A stretch of 64,000 nucleotides of DNA from Kibdelosporangium sp. MJ126-NF4 (GTDB lineage: Bacteria; Actinomycetota; Actinomycetes; Mycobacteriales; Pseudonocardiaceae), in the NCBI RefSeq assembly GCF_000826545.1, contig NZ_CDME01000011.1:1-64000 (forward strand), written 5' to 3'. The notes beneath the pieces were generated by a model. It was given only the letters and a program-made list of their open reading frames with translations, was not told the DNA's origin and searched no databases. Position numbers and translations under genes: made by a program. Of this stretch, positions 21,478 to 30,150 are shown one piece after another (position 1 is the stretch's first letter; each line of letters begins with the position of its first letter).

Positions 21478-22230
21478 TCATCCAGCCTTGCTCTCGGGGA
21501 TGCGGTCCTGCTCGCCACGCTGCTCGGGCACGACGTTCGACGAGGGCTTCCCGGTCTGCAGCTCCTTGACCTTCGCGGCGTACATGTCCACGTACTCCTG
21601 GCCGGAGAGCTCCATCAGCGCGTACATCACCTCGTCGGTGATCGAGCGCTCGACGAACCTGTCCCCGCTCAGTCCCTCGTAGCGGGAGAAGTCGAGCGGC
21701 TCGCCGAACCGCACACGGATCTTGGTCGGCCGCCACATCTTCGAGCCGATCGGGTTGGCGATGTCCGTGCCGACCATGGCGACCGGGATGATCGGCACGC
21801 CCGCGTCGAGCGCGATCCGCGCCAGGCCCGTCTTGCCCTTGTACAGCCTGCCGTCCGGTGAGCGGGTGCCCTCCGGGTAGATGCCGAGCAGGTTGCCCTC
21901 GCGCAGCAGCCGGATGCCGGTGTCCAGTGCCGCCTGCGCGGCCGAGCCACCGGTGCGGTCGATCGGGATCTGGCCCATCCCGGTGAAGAACCACTTCTTG
22001 AAGGCACCCTTGATGCCCTTCTCGGTGAAGTACTCCAGCTTCGCCGGGAACGTCACGCGCCTGCCGGGGATCACCAGCGGCATGAAGAACGAGTCGGAGA
22101 CCGCGAGGTGGTTGCTGGCCAGGATGGCGCCACCGGTCTTCGGGATGTTCTCGAGCCCCTCGGCCTCCGGGCGGAAGAACAGCTTCAGGATCGGTCCGAG
22201 CAGAATGTGTTTCATGACGAAGTACAGCAC
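21478..22230 (-). CDS. 1-acyl-sn-glycerol-3-phosphate acyltransferase (PlsC family)
   Basis: The 250-residue enzyme carries the acyltransferase motifs SNHLAVSDSFF (HX4D) and GIYPEGTRSPDG, plus VPIIPVAMVGTD. It probably acylates lysophosphatidate or a related glycolipid precursor at the membrane. Its place matches Rv2182c. GTG at 22230 is preceded by GGAGG at a usable distance; ATG at 22215 is an alternative. The C-terminal ~60 residues after the core are hydrophilic. It converges on the HNH gene. Confidence 0.9.
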   Translation of the reverse strand: MLYFVMKHILLGPILKLFFRPEAEGLENIPKTGGAILASNHLAVSDSFFMPLVIPGRRVTFPAKLEYFTEKGIKGAFKKWFFTGMGQIPIDRTGGSAAQAALDTGIRLLREGNLLGIYPEGTRSPDGRLYKGKTGLARIALDAGVPIIPVAMVGTDIANPIGSKMWRPTKIRVRFGEPLDFSRYEGLSGDRFVERSITDEVMYALMELSGQEYVDMYAAKVKELQTGKPSSNVVPEQRGEQDRIPESKAG

Positions 22231-22458
22231 CGTGTAGAGCGCCTCCTGCCCTGACCGACCACCGACGGACCATCGGACAGCCTACGAACTGTGCCCACCC
22301 TGGCACAACGCAGGCGTACACACCCTTGTCCTCGCTCGTTGTCTTGGGTAACAACGCGCAAAAGAGCCAGAAGTAACTGGCCAACCCAACCGGGGTCCGT
22401 GCGACGATGGCTACAGGTGGTTGAGCTTGAGGAGGAGTCGGGTGCTCGGGAGAGCGTC

Positions 22459-22995
22459 ATGAAGGGCGGGTCCGACGGCCCGGAGGACGTCGACGCCGCC
22501 TTCGCGCAGATCGTGGCCGACCTGGAACGTGAAGGCGTCGGTTCGTCCGTGCAGGCCGACATGGACCGCGAGGCCGGTGTCGAGCACACGGACGAGCTGT
22601 CTGTCGAATCGCCCGAGAAGCCGGACAGACCCGCCAAGTCCGCCGCGTCCGGACCGGCGGACGAACCGGACCTGCCCGAGATCTCCGCACCGGCGACCGC
22701 GGGCTGGCGCGGCCACGAGACCGAGATGGACTGGGCCTGGAGTTCCGACGACGACCACTACGTCCCGCCGGAGCCGCCGCCCATCCCCCGGCCGAGCCCG
22801 TTGACGATCCTCGCGCTGGTGCTGATGCTGATCGCGTTGTTCCTGCTGGTCGCGCCCGGTGTGATCGGCCTGGCCACCCGGGTGGCCACCCCGATCGCGC
22901 TGGTCTCGGCCGCCGTCGGGATCGGGCTGGTGGTGTTGCGCATCCGCCAGAACAACAACCCCGACGACGACAGCGACAACGGCGCCCAGGTCTAG
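22459..22995 (+). CDS. DUF308-like membrane protein
   Basis: The 178-residue product has an acidic, proline-rich cytoplasmic half of about 110 residues (EDVDAAFAQIVADLEREG, then YVPPEPPPIPRPSP). Two hydrophobic segments follow (LTILALVLMLIALFLLVAPG and VATPIALVSAAVGIGLVVL) and a charged tail. ATG at 22459 is chosen because GGGAGAG precedes it and the acidic domain starts here. No function is known. It converges on FadD15 with no spacer, and similar proteins sit at this place in other actinomycetes. Confidence 0.78.
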   Translation: MKGGSDGPEDVDAAFAQIVADLEREGVGSSVQADMDREAGVEHTDELSVESPEKPDRPAKSAASGPADEPDLPEISAPATAGWRGHETEMDWAWSSDDDHYVPPEPPPIPRPSPLTILALVLMLIALFLLVAPGVIGLATRVATPIALVSAAVGIGLVVLRIRQNNNPDDDSDNGAQV

Positions 22996-24792
22996 CTACC
23001 TCTTCGTGTAGATGGCCTCGATGCGGTCGGCGTACTTGGTCGTGATGACCTCGCGGCGCAGCTTGAGGCTTGGCGTGATCTCTCCGCGTTCCTCGCTGAA
23101 GTCCTGTGGCAGCACGGCGAAGCTGCGGATCGACTCGGCGCGCGACACCGCCTTGTTCGCCTCGTCCACCGCCGACTGGACCGCCGCGCGCAGGTCCTCG
23201 TCGTCGGCGAGGTCCGCGACCGTGCCCTGTTTGCCTGCCTTGGCCTTCCATGACTGGAAGTACTCGTCGTCGATGGTGACCAGCGCGCCGATGAACGGCC
23301 TGCGGTCGCCGACCACCAGGCACTGGCTGATCAGCGGGTGGATCCGCATCCGGTCCTCCAGCACGGCGGGCGCGACGTTCTTGCCGCCCGCGGTCACGAT
23401 GATCTCCTTCTTGCGACCGGTGATCGCCAGGAAACCGTCGTCGTCCAGTGTGCCGAGGTCGCCGGTGTGGAACCAGCCGTCGTGCAGCGACTCGGCGGTG
23501 GCGTCCGCGTTGTGCCAGTAGCCGGTGAACACCATGTCGCCCGACAGCAGCACTTCACCGTCGTCGGCGATGCGCACGGAGGCGCCCGCCACCGGACGGC
23601 CGACCGTGCCGACCTTGAAGTCCGTGTCGGTGTTGACCGCGATCGCGGCGGCGGTCTCGGTCAGTCCGTAGCCCTCGAACACCGGGACGCCGATGCCCCG
23701 GAAGAAGTGCGCCAGCCGCTCCCCCAGCGGCGCGCCACCGGAGATCGCCGCCTCGCACCGGCCGCCGAGCGCGAGCCGGAGCTTGCCGTACACCAGCCGG
23801 TCGGCCACCAAGTGCTTGGCGCGCAGCGCGATCCCGGGTGCGCCGGCCGCCTTGCTGTACTCGATCGCCAGTGCCTCGGCCGCGTCGAAGATCTTGCCCT
23901 TGCCCTCGGCGTGCGCACGTTGTTTGGCGGTGTTGTAGACCTTCTCGAACACGCGCGGGACCGCGACGACGAACGTCGGCCGAAACGTACCGAGGTCCTT
24001 GACCAGTGTCTTCACGTCCGGCAGGTGGCCGAGTGTGGTGCGGGCGTACACGCAGCAGATCGAGATCGCCCTGGCGAAGATGTGCGCGAGCGGCAGGAAC
24101 ACCAGCATCGAGTTGCCGGGCCTGAGCAACTGCGGGAACGCCTTGAGGTCGGCGCGGACCTCGGCGAGCAGGTTGCGGTGGGTCAGCTCGACGCCCTTGG
24201 GGCGGCCGGTCGTGCCGGAGGTGTAGACCAGGGTCGCCACCGAGTCGGCGCGCACGCCGCGATGCAGGTCGTGGGCGGTTTCCTCGTCCACGTCGGCGCC
24301 GAGCGCGGTCAGCTCGTCCACCGCGGGTGCGAGGTCCCTGCCCGGATCGAGCTGCCAGACGCGGCTCAGCTCGGGCAGCCGGTCGACCAGGCTGTCCACC
24401 GCCGCCCGGTGCTCGGCGGTCTCCACGACGATCGCCCGCGCGCCCGAGTCGGCCAGGATCCACTCGACCTGCTCGGCCGACGACGTCTCGTAGATCGGGA
24501 CGGTGACGCCGCCCGCCGCCCAGATCGCGAAGTCCAGCAGCGACCACTCGTACCGGGTCTTGGACAGCAACGCGATCCGGTCACCGGGCCGCAGCCCGGT
24601 CGCGATCAGTCCCTTCGCGACCGCCAGCACGTGCGCGGCGAACTCGCGGGCGGTCACGTCCACCCACGACCCGTCGACCAGGCGGCGGAAGCTGACCGCG
24701 TCGCCGAAGCGGTCCGCGTTGGCCCACACCATGTCGGTGAGGTTCTCTTCCCCGGTCACCGAGATCGTGCCCGGCGCACTGTATTCCCGCAC
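22996..24792 (-). CDS. fadD15: Long-chain fatty-acid-CoA ligase (FadD15-like)
   Basis: The 598-residue AMP-forming enzyme activates fatty acids to acyl-CoA. Motifs are VYTSGTTGRPKGVELTH (P-loop), EGYGLTETAAA, GWFHTGDLGTLDDDGFLAITGRKKEIIVTAGGKN, and the catalytic Lys region ITPSLKLRRE near the C terminus. GTG at 24792 is chosen by the start of homology (REYSAPGTISV); there is no SD and the spacer to the divergent gene is 41 bases, which points to leaderless transcription. Its position next to SRPBCC and ArsA-like genes matches Rv2187 and its neighbours. Confidence 0.93.
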   Translation of the reverse strand: MREYSAPGTISVTGEENLTDMVWANADRFGDAVSFRRLVDGSWVDVTAREFAAHVLAVAKGLIATGLRPGDRIALLSKTRYEWSLLDFAIWAAGGVTVPIYETSSAEQVEWILADSGARAIVVETAEHRAAVDSLVDRLPELSRVWQLDPGRDLAPAVDELTALGADVDEETAHDLHRGVRADSVATLVYTSGTTGRPKGVELTHRNLLAEVRADLKAFPQLLRPGNSMLVFLPLAHIFARAISICCVYARTTLGHLPDVKTLVKDLGTFRPTFVVAVPRVFEKVYNTAKQRAHAEGKGKIFDAAEALAIEYSKAAGAPGIALRAKHLVADRLVYGKLRLALGGRCEAAISGGAPLGERLAHFFRGIGVPVFEGYGLTETAAAIAVNTDTDFKVGTVGRPVAGASVRIADDGEVLLSGDMVFTGYWHNADATAESLHDGWFHTGDLGTLDDDGFLAITGRKKEIIVTAGGKNVAPAVLEDRMRIHPLISQCLVVGDRRPFIGALVTIDDEYFQSWKAKAGKQGTVADLADDEDLRAAVQSAVDEANKAVSRAESIRSFAVLPQDFSEERGEITPSLKLRREVITTKYADRIEAIYTKR

Positions 24793-24833
24793 GTCACGTG
24801 AACTTAGTACAGACCCCGTGACACTATGCACTC

Positions 24834-25205
24834 GTGCCTGCAGTGGACGTCGTCGACGAGACCTTCCTGGCCGTGCCACCCGCCGTGGTCAAGGCGGCCT
24901 TCGCCAACCGGGACCGCTGGCGCGGGATGTGGCCCGATCTCACCCTTGAGGTGTACGCCGACCGCGGCGACGAGGGGCTGCGCTGGACCGTGCGGGGCGC
25001 GCTGACCGGCACGATGGAGGTATGGCTCGAGCCGATGCTGGACGGCACGCTGCTGCACTACTTCCTGCGCGCGGACCTGCCTGCGCCCGCCACCGCGCGC
25101 GAGGTCCGGCGGGAGCTGACCCGGCGCCAGTTCGCGGCCAAGAACATCGCGTTCGACCTCAAGGTCGTGCTGGAGGACGGGCGCCGACCCGGCTGCCCGC
25201 CGTAG
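24834..25205 (+). CDS. SRPBCC-fold (polyketide cyclase/START-like) protein
   Basis: The 123-residue protein has the helix-grip pattern: VDVVDETFLAVPPAVVKAAFAN at the N terminus, strands WTVRGALTGTMEVWLEPML and LLHYFLRADLP, and a long C-terminal helix REVRRELTRRQFAAKNIAFDLK. These folds bind hydrophobic ligands such as lipids. The ligand is unknown, though the neighbouring FadD15 and acyltransferase suggest a lipid. The GTG at 24834 lies just after a cactat hexamer. It is the first gene of a run of six + strand genes. Confidence 0.78.
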   Translation: MPAVDVVDETFLAVPPAVVKAAFANRDRWRGMWPDLTLEVYADRGDEGLRWTVRGALTGTMEVWLEPMLDGTLLHYFLRADLPAPATAREVRRELTRRQFAAKNIAFDLKVVLEDGRRPGCPP

Positions 25206-25227
25206 ATCGAAACCGTAGAGTGAGGTT

Positions 25228-26016
25228 GTGCGCGTCCACGTCGTTTCCGATGTCCATGGCAACTCGGAGGCCCTGGCGAGGGCCGGTGACGGCGCCGACG
25301 CGCTCGTCGTGCTCGGCGACCTGATCGACTTCGTCGACTACCACGACCACGGCGGCGGCATCCTCGGCCGCGTGTTCGGCGCGGAGAAGGTGGCCGAGTT
25401 CGCGCGGCTGCGGCGCAACCGGCAGCTCAAGGAGCTCGCCGAGTACGCCGGTGCGCTGTGGGCGAGCCTGGAGAACGCCGCGGACGTGGTGCAGGAAGCC
25501 CTTTTCGAGCAGTACACGCGCTTGTTCGCGGCGATGACCGTGCCCACGTACGCCACGCCCGGCAACGTCGACGTGCCGGACCTGTGGCCGCGGTTCGCCC
25601 GTGACGGCCTGACTGTCCTGGACGGCGAGGTCGCGGAGATCGGCGGCCTGCGGTTCGGGTTCGTCGGCGGTGCGCTGCTCTCGCCGGGCGGTCGTGTCCG
25701 GCGGTCCGGGGCGTGGTTTCCCTACCTGCGCACCGAGGACGATTTCAACGCTTCTGTCGGCAAGCTCACGGATGTGGACGTGCTCTGCTCGCATATCCCG
25801 CCGGCTGTGCCGGAACTCACCTACGACGTGGTGGCTCGGCGCGCCGAGCTCGGGTCGTACGCGCTGCGTGAGCTGATCACGCAGCAGCGGCCGCGCTGGT
25901 CGCTGTTCGGTCACGTGCACCAACCGCTGTCCGCCAGGACCCGGTTCGCCTCGACCGACTGCATCAACGTCGGGCATTTCCAGCGCACCCAAGTGCCGCA
26001 CGTATTGCGCTGGTAA
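25228..26016 (+). CDS. Calcineurin-like metallophosphoesterase
   Basis: The 262-residue product shows the two-metal phosphoesterase motifs in order: VVSDVHGNSEAL, LGDLIDFVDY, TPGNVDVPD, DVLCSHIPPAV, and FGHVHQPLS. It is probably cytoplasmic; substrate (phosphodiester or phosphomonoester) cannot be read from sequence. The GTG at 25228 follows the upstream SRPBCC gene by 22 bases, so the two are probably cotranscribed. Confidence 0.9.
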   Translation: MRVHVVSDVHGNSEALARAGDGADALVVLGDLIDFVDYHDHGGGILGRVFGAEKVAEFARLRRNRQLKELAEYAGALWASLENAADVVQEALFEQYTRLFAAMTVPTYATPGNVDVPDLWPRFARDGLTVLDGEVAEIGGLRFGFVGGALLSPGGRVRRSGAWFPYLRTEDDFNASVGKLTDVDVLCSHIPPAVPELTYDVVARRAELGSYALRELITQQRPRWSLFGHVHQPLSARTRFASTDCINVGHFQRTQVPHVLRW

Positions 26017-26037
26017 CCGACCGGGTAGCCTCCCGGC

Positions 26038-26478
26038 ATGGCCGACGAGTCCACCCAGTCCATCACCGTAGAGGCAGACGCGGACACGATCATGGGCGTG
26101 ATCGCCGATTTCGCCGCTTACCCGGAGTGGACCGGGGCGGTGAAGGAGACCGAGGTCCTCGCCGAGGACGCCGACGGGCAGGCCACCCAGGTCCGGTTCG
26201 TCATCGACGCGGGGATGTTCAAGGACACCTACACCCTGGAGTACGAGTGGGCCGCTGACGGCCTGTCGGTGAACTGGAACCTGGTCAAAGGCCAGATGCA
26301 ACGGTCACAGCGCGGCCGGTACCTGCTGGAGCCGCACGGTGACGACGCGACGAAGGTGACGTACACGCTGTCGGTCCAGCTGGCTGTGCCGATGATCGGC
26401 ATGTTCCGCCGCAAGGCCGAGAAGATGATCATGGACATCGCGCTGAAGGACCTCAAGCGCCGCGCCGAAGGGTTGTAA
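26038..26478 (+). CDS. SRPBCC-family protein (Rv2185c-like)
   Basis: The 146-residue cyclase/dehydrase-type protein starts with TQSITVEADADTIMGVIADFAAYPEW and continues with VRFVIDAGMFKDTYTLEYEW and a C-terminal amphipathic helix (MDIALKDLKRRAEGL). It matches the actinobacterial family of M. tuberculosis TB16.3/Rv2185c. It is expected to bind a lipid-like ligand in a hydrophobic pocket. It is cotranscribed with the phosphoesterase (21 bases) and the ArsA-like ATPase (8 bases). Confidence 0.87.
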   Translation: MADESTQSITVEADADTIMGVIADFAAYPEWTGAVKETEVLAEDADGQATQVRFVIDAGMFKDTYTLEYEWAADGLSVNWNLVKGQMQRSQRGRYLLEPHGDDATKVTYTLSVQLAVPMIGMFRRKAEKMIMDIALKDLKRRAEGL

Positions 26479-26486
26479 CCACCGCC

Positions 26487-27647
26487 TTGCGGATCCTGCT
26501 GTTCACCGGAAAGGGCGGGGTGGGCAAAACCACCCTCGCCGCGGCCACCGCGGTGCGGTTGGCCGCGAGTGGGCGCGAGACTCTCGTCGTGTCCACCGAT
26601 CCGGCGCACTCGCTCGCGGACGCCATCGGCACAAGGCTGACCGGTGAACCCTCCCTAGTGGACACCCGGCTGCACGCGTCCCACGTGGACACCCGTGCCC
26701 TTGTCGACTCGGCGTGGGGCGAGCTGCGCGCGCAGCTGCGTGCCGTGCTGGCCGGTGCGGGCGTGGACGAGCTGGACGCCGAGGAACTGACCGTCGTGCC
26801 CGGCCTGGACGAGCTGCTGGCGCTGACCGAGGTGGCCCGGCTGGCCGAGACCGGCCGGTGGGACGTGGTCGTGGTGGACTGCGGGCCGACCGCGGAGACG
26901 TTGCGGCTGCTGGCGTTGCCGGACGCGATCGCGAACTACCTGCGGCGGACGTTCCCGGCGCGGTCGGTGCGCGGGATGGTCTCCGGTGTGGGGCGCCAGG
27001 GCTGGGCCGACGCGGTCGACCGGCTGGCCACGCACCTGGCGCGGCTGCGGGACCTGCTGGCCGATCCGCAGGTCACCGGTGTCCGGCTGGTGCTGACGCC
27101 GGAGCGGCTGGTGGTGGCCGAGAGCAAACGGACGCTGGCGGCGTTGGCGCTGCGGGACATCCGCGTCGACGGGATGATCGCGAACCGGCTGGTGCCCAAG
27201 GCGGGCCTGCGGCGTGGGCCCGCGGCGACGTGGCTGCGGACCAGGCGCGGCGAGCAGGACGCGGTTCTCGCCGAACTGCGGGCCTGCACACCGGTCGAGC
27301 TGCGCGTGGTCGAGCACCGAGCGGCCGAGCCGGTCGGGGCCGAGGCGTTGGGGTCACTGGCCGACGAGCTCTACGGCCACACGGATCCGTTGGGCGCGAG
27401 CACCTCCCGGCCGCCGTCGCTGCTGCAGATCCGCCCGGAGGGCTCGGGGTACGTGTTGCGTGTGGCGATCCCGCTGACCGAGGAGTCCGATGTGAACCTG
27501 GCGAGAGTCGGTGACGACTTGGCGATCACAGTGGACGGTATGCGCAGACTGGTCCCGTTGCCCGCGGTGCTGCGCCGCTACGAGGTCGCGGACGCCTCTG
27601 TGGACGGTGAGGGTCTGCTGCTCCAGTTCGCGGGGGTCACGCCGTGA
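26487..27647 (+). CDS. ArsA/GET3-family ATPase (Rv2184c-like)
   Basis: The 386-residue protein has the deviant Walker A LLFTGKGGVGKTTLAAATA, switch I STDPAHSLADAIGT, VVVDCGPTAETLRLLALP, and a C-terminal beta-rich domain (IRPEGSGYVLRVAIPL) as in the ArsA_HSP20 extension. No ArsB, ArsR or metal-binding Cys triplet is nearby, so an arsenic role is unlikely. The start is TTG at 26487, 8 bases after the SRPBCC stop, without a clear SD, so translation is probably coupled. It overlaps the next gene by 4 bases (GTGA). Target protein or cargo unknown. Confidence 0.88.
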   Translation: MRILLFTGKGGVGKTTLAAATAVRLAASGRETLVVSTDPAHSLADAIGTRLTGEPSLVDTRLHASHVDTRALVDSAWGELRAQLRAVLAGAGVDELDAEELTVVPGLDELLALTEVARLAETGRWDVVVVDCGPTAETLRLLALPDAIANYLRRTFPARSVRGMVSGVGRQGWADAVDRLATHLARLRDLLADPQVTGVRLVLTPERLVVAESKRTLAALALRDIRVDGMIANRLVPKAGLRRGPAATWLRTRRGEQDAVLAELRACTPVELRVVEHRAAEPVGAEALGSLADELYGHTDPLGASTSRPPSLLQIRPEGSGYVLRVAIPLTEESDVNLARVGDDLAITVDGMRRLVPLPAVLRRYEVADASVDGEGLLLQFAGVTP

Positions 27648-28021
27648 GCGAGCAGCCGGGGTCGCGGCTGCTCGACGAGATCGTGCTGCTGATGGACGCG
27701 GTGGCCGAACGCCTTGGCCCGTACCTCGACCAGGTCGCAGCCGAGCACGACGGCCCGCCGGACAAGTGTCCACTGTGTGCCGTCGGCGCGCTGGTTCGTG
27801 GCGAGCCCAACGACCTCGCAGCCACGACGTTGGACCGCGCCGCGGACATCGTGGCGTTGCTGCGGGCGGTGCTCGCCGACCGCTGGGAGCCCGATGTGCC
27901 GCACATGCCCGGTTTCCGGCCGCCCGGCCGTCCCGGTCGCGCGTCCGAGCCTGCCCGGAGCAACAATAGGCCGGTGCAGCACATCCAACTCCGGCGCCCG
28001 AATCGTCACGGAACCGACTGA
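27644..28021 (+). CDS. Small CxxC protein of the ArsA-like operon (Rv2183c-like)
   Basis: The 125-residue product begins with an amphipathic helix (LLDEIVLLMDAVAERLGPYLDQV). It then has a single KCPLCAVGALVRGE motif, a second helix and a basic, disordered C terminus. One CxxC is not enough for a mononuclear zinc site unless it dimerises. It overlaps the ArsA-like gene (GTGA) and the following kinase gene (ATG sharing the A of TGA), so it is tightly coupled. No function is known; position and size agree with Rv2183c. Confidence 0.8.
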   Translation: MSEQPGSRLLDEIVLLMDAVAERLGPYLDQVAAEHDGPPDKCPLCAVGALVRGEPNDLAATTLDRAADIVALLRAVLADRWEPDVPHMPGFRPPGRPGRASEPARSNNRPVQHIQLRRPNRHGTD

Positions 28022-28974
28022 TGCTGACGGTCGGCGTCGACATCGGCGGGACGAGCGTGCGGGCCGGTGTCGTCGACAAACGCGGCACGATCCTGGACAC
28101 CGCGCGCGTGGGCACACCATCGGGCGCCGAGGCCCTCAACGACGCGATCGTGTCGGTGGTCAGCTCGCTGACCCCGCGGCACACCATCTCCGCGGTCGGG
28201 CTGGCCGTCGCGGGGTTCGTGGCCACGGACCTGAAAACGGTGATGTTCGCGCCGCACCTGGCGTGGCGCCGGGCCGAGGTGGCCGAGCAGATCGCCCGCA
28301 AGGTCGACCTGCCGGTGGTTCTCGAACACGACGCCAACGCCGCGGCGCTGGCCGAGTACCGCTACGGCGCGGCACGCGGCGCGAAGGTCGCCACGCTGGT
28401 CGCCATCGGCACCGGGATCGGCGCTGGTCTGCTGCTGGACGGCAGGATCTTCCGCGGCGCACACGGCGTGGCTCCCGAGTTGGGGCACCTGCGGGTCGTG
28501 CCCAACGGCAGGCCGTGCTCGTGCGGCAAGTCAGGCTGTTGGGAACGGTATTGCAGCGGTACCGCGCTGAGCGCGACCGCGATCGAGCTGCTCGCCGGGC
28601 ATCCGGGCCAGTCGACCGTGCTCGCCCGTGAGTCCGCGGGCGACGCCCGGTCCATCACGGGCCGCAAGGTCGCCGGTGCCGCCCGCGACGGCGACCCGGT
28701 GGCGTTGCGGGCGATGGCGGACCTGGCCCGGTGGCTCGGTGAGGGCCTTGCTCTGGTCGCCGACATCTACGACCCCGAGGTGATCGTGATCGCCGGTGGC
28801 GTCTCGGAGTCAGCGCCGCTGTTCCTCGACGACGCCCGCGAGATCTACCGCGACCTGGTCACCGGCGCGGGCTACCGGCCACTGGCCCGGATCCGCACCG
28901 CGCAACTGGGCGACGACGCGGGCCTGGTCGGCGCCGCGACCCTGGCCCGCGATGTCGTGAACGGACAGCACTAG
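28021..28974 (+). CDS. ROK-family sugar kinase (glucokinase-like)
   Basis: The 317-residue kinase has the ASKHA phosphate loop TVGVDIGGTSVRAGVVD, the catalytic Asp in LEHDANAAALAEY, ATLVAIGTGIGAGLL, the sugar/zinc motif PELGHLRVV with PCSCGKSGCWERYCSG (CXCGXXGCXE), and the adenosine-site VIVIAGGVSES. It probably phosphorylates glucose or a related hexose with ATP or polyphosphate. It is the last gene of the six-gene + strand run and converges on pimB with a 6-base gap. Confidence 0.9.
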   Translation: MLTVGVDIGGTSVRAGVVDKRGTILDTARVGTPSGAEALNDAIVSVVSSLTPRHTISAVGLAVAGFVATDLKTVMFAPHLAWRRAEVAEQIARKVDLPVVLEHDANAAALAEYRYGAARGAKVATLVAIGTGIGAGLLLDGRIFRGAHGVAPELGHLRVVPNGRPCSCGKSGCWERYCSGTALSATAIELLAGHPGQSTVLARESAGDARSITGRKVAGAARDGDPVALRAMADLARWLGEGLALVADIYDPEVIVIAGGVSESAPLFLDDAREIYRDLVTGAGYRPLARIRTAQLGDDAGLVGAATLARDVVNGQH

Positions 28975-28980
28975 CCCCTG

Positions 28981-30141
28981 TCAGCCCCGGCCCCGGAAAG
29001 CGGACAGGCGGGTGTTCTCACCGGACAGCAACGTGGACAGGCGGCTGGCCAGGGTGTCCCAGCGCCACGCCGACGTGACCCATTCACGGCCCGCCTGCCC
29101 CATCGCGGCGGCCGCGTCGGGGTCCGCGAGCAGCGCGCCGATCCGGGTGGCGATCTCCTCCACGCTGCGGCCGTCGACGACGTGTCCGGTCACACCTTCC
29201 TTGACCGTCTCCGGCGCGCCACCGGAATCGCCTGCCACGACAGGAAGTCCGCACGACGACGCCTCCAGGAACACGATGCCCAGTCCCTCGACGTCCAGTC
29301 CACCGCCGCGGGTGCGGCACGGCATGGCGAACACGTCCCCGGCGACGTAGTGCGCCGGAAGTTCCTCCCACGAAACAGATCCGGTCAGCACGACGCTGTC
29401 TTCGACATCGTGTTTCCTGGCCAGTGCGGCGAGGTGGTCGGCGTGGCGGCCGCCGCCGACCAGCAGCAGCGCGGCGTCCGGGACCTGGCGGCGGATCGCG
29501 GGCAGCGCCCTGATCAGCATGTCCTGGCCCTTGCGGGGCACGAGACGGGACACGCAGACGATCGTCGGCCGGTCGGAAAGGGTGTGGCGCTTGCGGATCA
29601 GCTCACGCCCGGCCGGATCGGGCCGGTACAGCGCGGTGTCGACTCCGGACGGCAGGTGTTCCAGTGCCGCGTACCGGCCGAACGCCGCCGCGAAGCGGGA
29701 CCGGGTGTACTTGCTGACGTACGTGACCACGTCCGCGGTGGACCCGATGCGGCGCAAGGCCTGACGGGAGGCCGGGAGCATGGACCAGCCGACCTCGTGG
29801 CCGTGCGTGGAGGCGACCACCCGGTGCGCTCCGGCCTCGCGCAGCGATGGTCCGAGCAGCGCCAGTGGCGCGGCGGCGCCGAACCACACCGAGGTGCACG
29901 ACTCCGCGCGGAGGATCTCCTTGGCGCGCCTGGCCACGTCCGGGGTGGGCAGCATCAGCGAGGTCGGGTGCCGGACCACCGGGAAGGGCATGGTGGCGTC
30001 GAAGGCCGCCGCGCCGTCCCATGACGGCGCGTACACGACCAGTTCCCCGGCGGGCAGCCTGGTCGCCAGTGCCTGCAGGTAGGCCTGGATACCACCGGGC
30101 CGGGGCGGGAAGTCGTTGGTCACCAGAAGGGTCCGAGCCAC
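28981..30141 (-). CDS. pimB: GDP-mannose-dependent phosphatidylinositol mannoside mannosyltransferase PimB'
   Basis: The 386-residue GT4 (GT-B fold) enzyme adds the second mannose to phosphatidylinositol monomannoside at the inner membrane face. Visible: RTLLVTNDFPPRPGGIQAYLQ, STHGHEVGWSMLP, a long central linker, VCVSRLVPRKGQDMLIRALP, and the EX7E donor motif in GLGIVFLEASSCGLPVVAG followed by GGAPE. The position matches Rv2188c, which supports PimB' over other GT4 transferases. The first residues follow directly on ATG-like spacing at 30141, 9 bases after the upstream metallopeptidase gene, so the two are cotranscribed. Confidence 0.9.
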   Translation of the reverse strand: MARTLLVTNDFPPRPGGIQAYLQALATRLPAGELVVYAPSWDGAAAFDATMPFPVVRHPTSLMLPTPDVARRAKEILRAESCTSVWFGAAAPLALLGPSLREAGAHRVVASTHGHEVGWSMLPASRQALRRIGSTADVVTYVSKYTRSRFAAAFGRYAALEHLPSGVDTALYRPDPAGRELIRKRHTLSDRPTIVCVSRLVPRKGQDMLIRALPAIRRQVPDAALLLVGGGRHADHLAALARKHDVEDSVVLTGSVSWEELPAHYVAGDVFAMPCRTRGGGLDVEGLGIVFLEASSCGLPVVAGDSGGAPETVKEGVTGHVVDGRSVEEIATRIGALLADPDAAAAMGQAGREWVTSAWRWDTLASRLSTLLSGENTRLSAFRGRG

Positions 30142-30150
30142 GCGAGCACC

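Noticed and set aside
26487..27647. Arsenite resistance role for the ArsA-like ATPase
   Set aside because: No arsenic metal-binding Cys set and no arsB/arsR/arsC nearby; the context is the conserved Rv2183c-Rv2185c group.
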